Under the pieces are notes generated by a model, which was not told the DNA's origin, ran no database searches, and was given only the letters and a program-made list of their open reading frames with translations. From an uncultured Clostridia bacterium (GTDB taxonomy: Bacteria > Bacillota > Clostridia > Christensenellales > CAG-314), in NCBI GenBank assembly GCA_934177025.1, contig CAKPPA010000030.1, positions 1-10,321 of the forward strand: a stretch of 10,321 nt of DNA, given 5' to 3'. This document shows, piece after piece, positions 5,809 to 10,321 of this stretch. Positions within the stretch are counted from its first letter, which is position 1; the number at the start of each line of letters is the position of its first letter. Position numbers and translations under genes: made by a program.

Positions 5809-5860
5809 ATGGTTATTTTTTAGGATGACTTGTTTGTTTCTGTTTTATTTTTTACGGACG

Positions 5861-6619
5861 TTACAGGGAAAACAAATCGTCCATGGTGTAAAACCCTGCC
5901 GGTTTGCCCTGCAAAAAGTGTAGTGCGGTAATCGCGCCTTGCGAAAAAATATCCTTACTTTGTGCCTGATGCGCAAGGGAAACGGTTTCGTTTTCGCCGA
6001 AAAATAACACTTCGTGTTCGCCTACGACAGTACCGCCACGCACCGCGTGTAGTCCGAGTTCCCGCTCGTTTCGTTTGCCGCTTTGCGGATTGCGTCCGTA
6101 CACGTATTCCTTTTCCATATCCAGCGTTTCGTTAATGGCATCGGCAAGCATCAAAGCCGTTCCGCTCGGTGCATCCGCTTTGTGGTTGTGATGCTTTTCC
6201 ACAATTTCGATGTCGAAATTTTTCAAAAAACGCGCCGCCTGTTTGCTTAAAAACTTCAAAACGTTCACGCCTAGGGAAAGATTACTCGACATCAAAATCG
6301 GAATTTGTTCGGAAGCCTCCCAAATTTGTTCCTTTTGCTCCGGCGTGTGTCCCGTGCAGGCAATGACCAAAGGCAAGTTCCTCGAAACACAAAATTCCAG
6401 CACCGCCGAAGTGGAGGACGGGCGGGAAAAATCCACCACGCCATCCGGCATTTGCGAAATTTTTTCGGCATCCCGATAAATCGGGAAAGGATGTTTTTGT
6501 AGGGTAAGGTCCTCCGTCACGTCAACGCCTGCAAGGATTGCGACGTTGTTTTTTTGCGCCGATGCTTCCATGCTTGCGCCCATGCGTCCGTTAATTCCCC
6601 AAACAACGATTTGTTTCAT
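5861..6619 (-). CDS. dapB: 4-hydroxy-tetrahydrodipicolinate reductase
   Basis: DapB reduces the DapA product to tetrahydrodipicolinate with NAD(P)H in the lysine/diaminopimelate pathway in the cytoplasm. At 252 residues it has normal family length. The Rossmann motif GINGRMG is at 8-14, ACTGH at 87-91, and the catalytic signature EKHHNHKADAPSGTA at 141-155. In that signature H143/H144 and K147 match the family's catalytic His and Lys, and SGT the substrate-binding loop; RGG is at 194-196. The start codon lies 8 nt after the dapA stop, and the ribosome binding site (GAGGTGA) is built into that stop codon (TGAGGTGA), so the genes are probably translationally coupled. It is the last gene of the operon, followed by a bidirectional terminator. 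Confidence 0.97.
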   Translation of the reverse strand: MKQIVVWGINGRMGASMEASAQKNNVAILAGVDVTEDLTLQKHPFPIYRDAEKISQMPDGVVDFSRPSSTSAVLEFCVSRNLPLVIACTGHTPEQKEQIWEASEQIPILMSSNLSLGVNVLKFLSKQAARFLKNFDIEIVEKHHNHKADAPSGTALMLADAINETLDMEKEYVYGRNPQSGKRNERELGLHAVRGGTVVGEHEVLFFGENETVSLAHQAQSKDIFSQGAITALHFLQGKPAGFYTMDDLFSL

Positions 6620-6627
6620 AATTCACC

Positions 6628-7500
6628 TCAACGAAGGATGCCGTATTTTTTTAGGACGGCAATCAGTTGTGTTTTGTTTTGTTCTTCCATTTCCGTCAAC
6701 GGCAGGCGCAACGGTCCGCAATCGAATCCCATCAAATTGCAAGCGGTTTTTGCCGGAATCGGGTTGACTTCGCGAAACAACTCGTTTGCAAGTTCTTTCA
6801 CGGCAAATTGCAGTTCTGCCGCGCGAACGGGGTCTTTTTCCACGGTAAGGTCGTGCATAAGTTGCGGATGCACGTTGGAAACAACGCTAATCACGCCTAT
6901 GCCGCCAAGGGAAAGGATCGGTAGGGTAATGCCGTCCTCGCCGCTGTAAATATCCATGCCCCCGCGGGTAAGGCGCGCAAGTTCGCACACCTGATCGATG
7001 TTTCCGCTGGCTTCCTTAATGGCGCGAATGTTTTTGTGTTCCGCCAAGCGTGCTACCGTTTCCGGCAAAAGGTTTACGCCGGTGCGGCTTGGTACGTTGT
7101 ATAAAATAATCGGAATGCCTACGCTGTCGGCGATTGCGGTGTAGTGCGCAATCAATCCGTTTTGCGTGGCTTTGTTGTAGTAAGGCGTAACAATCAAAAG
7201 GGCATCCGCTCCCGCTTGTTCGGCGAACCGACTTTCGTTGATGCAAGCAAGGGTGTTGTTGCTGCCGGTGCTTACGATAAGCGGCACTTTGTTACGAATT
7301 TTTTTTCGGGCGAATTCCACTACGGAATGTTTTTCCTCCGTCGTCATGGTGGCAGGTTCGCCGGTAGTTCCGCATACAAGGATTGCATCGGAACCGTTAG
7401 TCAGCTGAAAATCCAGCAGTTGTTCCAAAGTATCGAAATTCACGCCGTCTTCCGTAAACGGGGTAATCAACGCGGGGCAAGCCCCTTTGAAAATAGCCAT
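6628..7500 (-). CDS. dapA: 4-hydroxy-tetrahydrodipicolinate synthase
   Basis: DapA condenses pyruvate with aspartate semialdehyde, the first committed step toward diaminopimelate and lysine. The 290-residue protein is a full-length TIM-barrel aldolase of the DapA/NAL family. Visible key residues are the CGTTGE loop (43-48, with T45 and T46), TPYY (105-108), YNVPSRTG (134-141, with catalytic Tyr134 and substrate-binding Arg139), and Schiff-base Lys162 in AIKEASG. These separate it from generic family members and support true DapA activity. It starts 18 nt after asd, behind AGAGGTG, and runs directly into dapB. Substrate supply by the adjacent asd gene fits this role. Confidence 0.97.
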   Translation of the reverse strand: MAIFKGACPALITPFTEDGVNFDTLEQLLDFQLTNGSDAILVCGTTGEPATMTTEEKHSVVEFARKKIRNKVPLIVSTGSNNTLACINESRFAEQAGADALLIVTPYYNKATQNGLIAHYTAIADSVGIPIILYNVPSRTGVNLLPETVARLAEHKNIRAIKEASGNIDQVCELARLTRGGMDIYSGEDGITLPILSLGGIGVISVVSNVHPQLMHDLTVEKDPVRAAELQFAVKELANELFREVNPIPAKTACNLMGFDCGPLRLPLTEMEEQNKTQLIAVLKKYGILR

Positions 7501-7518
7501 AAAAACACCTCTTGTTTG

Positions 7519-8535
7519 TTATCGGTTGGAAGATTCTTCCCAAGTGTCGATCAACAATTGCGCAATTTGCACGGCGTTGGTAGCCGCTCCTTTGCGGATA
7601 TTGTCCGAAACGACCCACATATTAATTCCGTTTTCCACGGAGTAATCCTGACGGACCCTTCCCACAAACACCGCGTCGCTTCCCGTAGCGGAAATTGCCA
7701 TCGGGTAAACGCTGTGTTCCGGATCGTCCTGCAGCACCACGCCGACACCGTCGTTAAACAACGTTTCCTTTGCGTCGAAAGCGGTAATCGGTTTTTCGAA
7801 TTCCACGTTAATGCTTTCGCTGTGGCTGTTGGTAACCGGCACGCGCACGGTGGTTGCCGTTACGCGCATTTCCGGTGCGTGAAGGATTTTGCGCGTTTCG
7901 TTAATCATTTTTTCTTCTTCCTTCGTGTAGCCGGATTCGGTAAACACGTCGATTTGCGGCAAGCAGTTGTCGTAAATCGGATTCGGGAATTTTGCCGGAG
8001 CGGCACCTTTTGCCCCTTCGACCAAGTCGTTCAATCCGCCGACGCCGGCACCGCTGCACGCCTGATAGGTGGAGTACACCACGCGTTTGATGTGGAATTT
8101 GTCGTGCAAAGGTTTCAGTGCGACAATCGCCTGCGTTGTGGAGCAGTTCGGGTTTGCAATGATGTTGTGGTGGTTGTGAATATCCTCCGGATTCACTTCC
8201 GGAATGATTAGCGGTACGTTCGGATCCATTCTCCAGTAGCTGCTGTTGTCGATGACCACCGTTCCGAGTTCGGCAAATTTCGGCGCAAATTCCTTACTGA
8301 CGTTTCCGCCTGCCGAAAACAGCGCGATGTCAATGTGTTGTTTTGCAATGTTTTCGTCGTTCAGTTCGATGACGGTGTAGTTTTTTCCCTGAAACGGCAG
8401 GGTAGTGCCTGCGCTCTTTTTCGAAGCGAACAGGTACAGTTCATTAATCGGAAGGTTGCGTTCCTCCATTACTTCCAAAAACTTTCTTCCCACCATTCCG
8501 GTGCAGCCGACAACGGCAAAGTTGTACTTTTTCAT
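7519..8535 (-). CDS. asd: Aspartate-semialdehyde dehydrogenase
   Basis: Asd reduces aspartyl phosphate to aspartate semialdehyde with NADPH, feeding lysine, diaminopimelate, threonine and methionine synthesis. The 338 residues fit the family. The NADP-binding VGCTGMVG is at 9-16, the active-site Cys131 lies in NPNCSTTQ (128-135), Q158 in TYQACSGAG, and RVPVTNSHSES (231-241) supplies the conserved Arg and His. The start at 8535 follows AAGGAG with about 8 nt spacing. It is the first gene of the asd-dapA-dapB operon, behind a lysine riboswitch and a leader terminator, so lysine should repress the whole unit. Confidence 0.97.
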   Translation of the reverse strand: MKKYNFAVVGCTGMVGRKFLEVMEERNLPINELYLFASKKSAGTTLPFQGKNYTVIELNDENIAKQHIDIALFSAGGNVSKEFAPKFAELGTVVIDNSSYWRMDPNVPLIIPEVNPEDIHNHHNIIANPNCSTTQAIVALKPLHDKFHIKRVVYSTYQACSGAGVGGLNDLVEGAKGAAPAKFPNPIYDNCLPQIDVFTESGYTKEEEKMINETRKILHAPEMRVTATTVRVPVTNSHSESINVEFEKPITAFDAKETLFNDGVGVVLQDDPEHSVYPMAISATGSDAVFVGRVRQDYSVENGINMWVVSDNIRKGAATNAVQIAQLLIDTWEESSNR

Positions 8536-8570
8536 GTTTTTTTCTCCTTTTGAGTGTTACTTCAGTTATA

Positions 8571-8596
8571 AAAAAATACGGCGTCGATGCGCCGTA
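8571..8596 (-). terminator. Riboswitch-controlled leader terminator before asd
   Basis: In the minus-strand transcript UACGGCG (8596-8590) pairs with CGCCGUA (8583-8577) around a 6-nt loop and is followed by seven U (8576-8570). It lies between the lysine aptamer and the asd ribosome binding site, the normal place for the expression platform. Readthrough should occur when lysine is low. Confidence 0.8.
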
Positions 8597-8624
8597 ATTC
8601 AAAACAAACATTAATGATTCGTTT

Positions 8625-8800
8625 GACCCGTTAGCGCTCCATTTGTAAACAAATGACAGTCAGTTCGGTATTTCCGAACGAACCAGCACGGTTTAAAACG
8701 ACTTTTAAACCCGCTTCGGCGTTTCTCCTTTCACAAAACTTCCTCGGTTGTCGTCACCTCGATTTTGCTACTCTTATTCCACGCACCTCTAAACAGACTT
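8625..8800 (-). promoter_or_regulatory. Lysine riboswitch (L-box) controlling asd-dapA-dapB
   Basis: The minus-strand leader carries the ordered conserved elements of the L-box aptamer. These are AGAGGUGCG (8790-8782), AAGAGUA (8775-8769), GUGAAAGGAG then AACGCCGAAGC (ending at 8713), GUGCUGGUUCG, ACUGUCAUU and AAUGGAGCGCUAAC (ending near 8630). The expected hairpins are visible: GGUUUAAAA/UUUUAAACC, GUUCGG/CCGAAC and CAUUUGU/ACAAAUG. The order and wording closely follow the B. subtilis lysC leader. Lysine binding should favour the downstream terminator. The outer P1 pairing is imperfect, so the ends are approximate. Confidence 0.93.
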
Positions 8801-8819
8801 CGTATTTAAATATAGTGCT

Positions 8820-8848
8820 ATCTTATCACAGAAATTCCGGTTCGTCAA
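8820..8848 (-). promoter_or_regulatory. Sigma-A promoter of the asd operon
   Basis: On the minus strand TTGACG (8848-8843, 5/6) and TAAGAT (8825-8820, 4/6) are 17 bp apart, with a TGA extended -10. The predicted start near 8813 leads straight into the riboswitch. Confidence 0.65.
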
Positions 8849-8878
8849 AAGATTTTTTCAAGAAAGTGTAAAAATGTT

Positions 8879-8906
8879 TTGAAAAAAGGGGATTTTATGG
8901 TAGAAT
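8879..8906 (+). promoter_or_regulatory. Sigma-A promoter of the membrane protein/methyltransferase unit
   Basis: TTGAAA (8879-8884, 5/6) and TAGAAT (8901-8906, 5/6) are 16 bp apart, with a TGG extended -10. The start would be near 8913, about 32 nt before the ATG at 8945. It lies back to back with the asd promoter. Confidence 0.65.
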
Positions 8907-8944
8907 AACTATGTTTCATCGAAAGTTTTAATTTAGGAGTATTT

Positions 8945-9838
8945 ATGGCGAAACAATCTATCCGAAATATCATCGTACTGGAAAACGAACGTACGGGGGA
9001 AATTTCGAAAAAAGTAAACGAACTCGGGAATTGGAAATTTTTCAAAGTTATCTACAACAATTCCATGTTTCAAATTCTCGGCTTAAACCTACTCATGCTT
9101 CTTTGCTTGGCACCTGCAGTGTATTTTTACTTGCAGTACAATTCCACGGTTTACAGCTGGGGGCAGGCACTTCCGTTTGCGAACTCGCTCGGAATCGGCT
9201 ACAATCCGTGGCTTGACGTCGGCGAATTTTCCACGCAGGTTACAACCGCTGCAAAGGATTTAATGTATTTGCGGCTGTTGCCGTGCTTTTTGCTGTTGTC
9301 CGTTGCGTTTTCCGGCAGTTACGCCTGCTTAAGGGATTCCTACTGGACGGGGGAATTGCATCTCTTTAAACCGTTTTTCCGCGGCATTGCGCAAACCATT
9401 CCTTACAGCCTCGTGTTAACGGCAGTCCTCGGCGGCGGCATTTTCGGAATGCACGCATTGCAATCCGTTTTGACGGCGTTGCCGCATTGGTTGAGCATCA
9501 TTATTAACATTGTGTTGTGGGTAGTGTTGGCACTTATCGCAATTTACGGATTTTTGGTGCTTGCGATTGCGGCGGTGTACAAACAAAGTCCGGCAACGAA
9601 CTTAAAAACGGCATGGCACTTAATGTGGAGTTTCTTCCTGTCGCACGTAGTGTATTTTGCGGGTTCGCTTTTGCCGTTCGTGTTGCTGTTCGTCACGAGC
9701 AGCCTGTTGCAATCGGTAGTGTTGGCGGTATTCGTACTGTTCGGTATGTTCTGCGTATCCTTTATTTGGATGATTCACATGATGCGAATCTTTGCGCTGT
9801 TCCATCCGGTATCTCGAAAAAAGGTGAAAAATCAGTGA
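8945..9838 (+). CDS. Six-helix integral membrane protein of unknown function
   Basis: I do not recognise this 297-residue protein with confidence. The start follows AGGAG (8935-8939) by 5 nt. A charged cytoplasmic-looking stretch (1-30) precedes about six hydrophobic segments: 41-63, 107-128, 153-175, 182-211, 227-250 and 253-280. A basic tail ends the protein (SRKKVKNQ). The first helix (LGLNLLMLLCLAPAVYF) and the GSYACLRDSYWTGELHLFKPFFRG segment after the second resemble, loosely, the layout of YesL/DUF624-type membrane proteins, but this is only an impression. No transporter or enzyme motif was seen. It overlaps the following methyltransferase by 4 bp (GTGA), so the two are co-translated. 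Confidence 0.8.
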   Translation: MAKQSIRNIIVLENERTGEISKKVNELGNWKFFKVIYNNSMFQILGLNLLMLLCLAPAVYFYLQYNSTVYSWGQALPFANSLGIGYNPWLDVGEFSTQVTTAAKDLMYLRLLPCFLLLSVAFSGSYACLRDSYWTGELHLFKPFFRGIAQTIPYSLVLTAVLGGGIFGMHALQSVLTALPHWLSIIINIVLWVVLALIAIYGFLVLAIAAVYKQSPATNLKTAWHLMWSFFLSHVVYFAGSLLPFVLLFVTSSLLQSVVLAVFVLFGMFCVSFIWMIHMMRIFALFHPVSRKKVKNQ

Positions 9839-10321
9839 GTCGTTACGAAAAATTTGCGGAGTATTACGATCGACTGATGTATGATTGCGACTATGACACA
9901 TGGTCGCAATCTTTATATACGCAGTTGAAAGCACAAGGTGCCGAAACGGGGCTGGACCTCGCCTGCGGCACGGGCAAAATGACCTATTTTTTGGCAGAGC
10001 ATTTTCGGATGATCGGCATCGACTGTTCGGAAGCCATGCTGACGCAAGCACAACAAAAACGCAAAAAACAGGGGAATCCGCTGTTTTTGTGTCAGGATAT
10101 GGCGGAATTCGAAGTTTTCGACAAAGTCGATTTTATCACGGCAATTTGCGACGGTGTAAATTACTTAAAAGGGGAAAAAATCGTAAGGAAGTTTTTCCGC
10201 CGGTGTTACGATGCGCTCCGCCCGAACGGAACGTTGTTTTTCGACGTCTCCTCGGAGTACAAACTCAAACGCATGGTGGAGGAAAAATTCTACTACGAGG
10301 ACGAGGCGGAATACACCTTTA
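9835..10321 (+). CDS. Class I SAM-dependent methyltransferase, 3' end outside window
   Basis: An open frame of 162 codons runs from GTG 9835 to the window edge. The GTG overlaps the upstream TGA stop, with AAGGTG 8 nt before it. The N-terminus MSRYEKFAEYYDRLMYDCDYDTW is typical of small class I methyltransferases of Bacillota. The SAM-binding motif I is LDLACGTGK (40-48), followed by the acidic residue after strand 2 (GIDCS, D63), D88 in CQDM, and the CDGVNYL strand-4 region (105-111). ALRPNGTLFFDV (127-138) is the usual post-motif strand. The substrate cannot be told from the sequence. The missing C-terminus holds most of the specificity region. Confidence 0.9.
   Translation, partial: MSRYEKFAEYYDRLMYDCDYDTWSQSLYTQLKAQGAETGLDLACGTGKMTYFLAEHFRMIGIDCSEAMLTQAQQKRKKQGNPLFLCQDMAEFEVFDKVDFITAICDGVNYLKGEKIVRKFFRRCYDALRPNGTLFFDVSSEYKLKRMVEEKFYYEDEAEYTF

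Noticed and set aside
7144..8211. Long plus-strand open frame (355 codons) antisense to asd and dapA
   Set aside because: It crosses two well-conserved enzyme genes and their junction, has no Shine-Dalgarno, and its product shows no recognisable motif.

Overview
The window looks like a chromosomal segment from an anaerobic, low-to-mid GC Bacillota, most likely Clostridia. The evidence is an oxygen-sensitive [FeFe]-hydrogenase-type protein, a BclA-type collagen-like surface/exosporium protein, strong AGGAGG-type ribosome binding sites, an L-box lysine riboswitch, and many short intrinsic terminators. No mobile element, CRISPR array, tRNA or rRNA was seen. The genus cannot be fixed from the sequence alone.

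Layout. (1) 1-936, minus strand: a long Gly-X-Y collagen-like protein that runs off the left edge, with a possible sporulation-type (sigma-K/E) promoter just upstream. (2) 1274-2707, minus: a single-gene unit for a monomeric [FeFe] hydrogenase with ferredoxin-like clusters and a non-standard H-cluster pocket; it has a clear sigma-A promoter and a terminator. (3) 2912-5749: the most unusual region. An ECF sigma factor and a one-pass membrane anti-sigma-like protein overlap by 4 bp on the minus strand. A lipoprotein is transcribed divergently, and its body is a paralogue of the outer domain of the anti-sigma-like protein. The shared intergenic region carries a mirrored, ECF-promoter-like motif in front of both transcription units, a sigma-A promoter, and nested GGAA/TTCC inverted repeats. 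(4) 5861-8830, minus: the lysine/diaminopimelate operon asd-dapA-dapB, led by a sigma-A promoter, a lysine riboswitch and a leader terminator. A bidirectional terminator separates it from the lipoprotein gene. (5) 8945 to the right edge, plus: a six-helix membrane protein of unknown function, translationally coupled to a class I SAM-dependent methyltransferase that is cut by the window edge.

How the parts may work together. asd, DapA and DapB carry out successive steps from aspartyl phosphate to tetrahydrodipicolinate, with expression probably turned off by lysine through the riboswitch. The sigma/anti-sigma pair probably forms an envelope-sensing switch. The lipoprotein is likely a regulon member that presents the same outer domain as the sensor, which suggests a feedback, decoy or co-receptor role (inference). 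The hydrogenase, collagen-like and membrane/methyltransferase genes show no obvious link to that switch.
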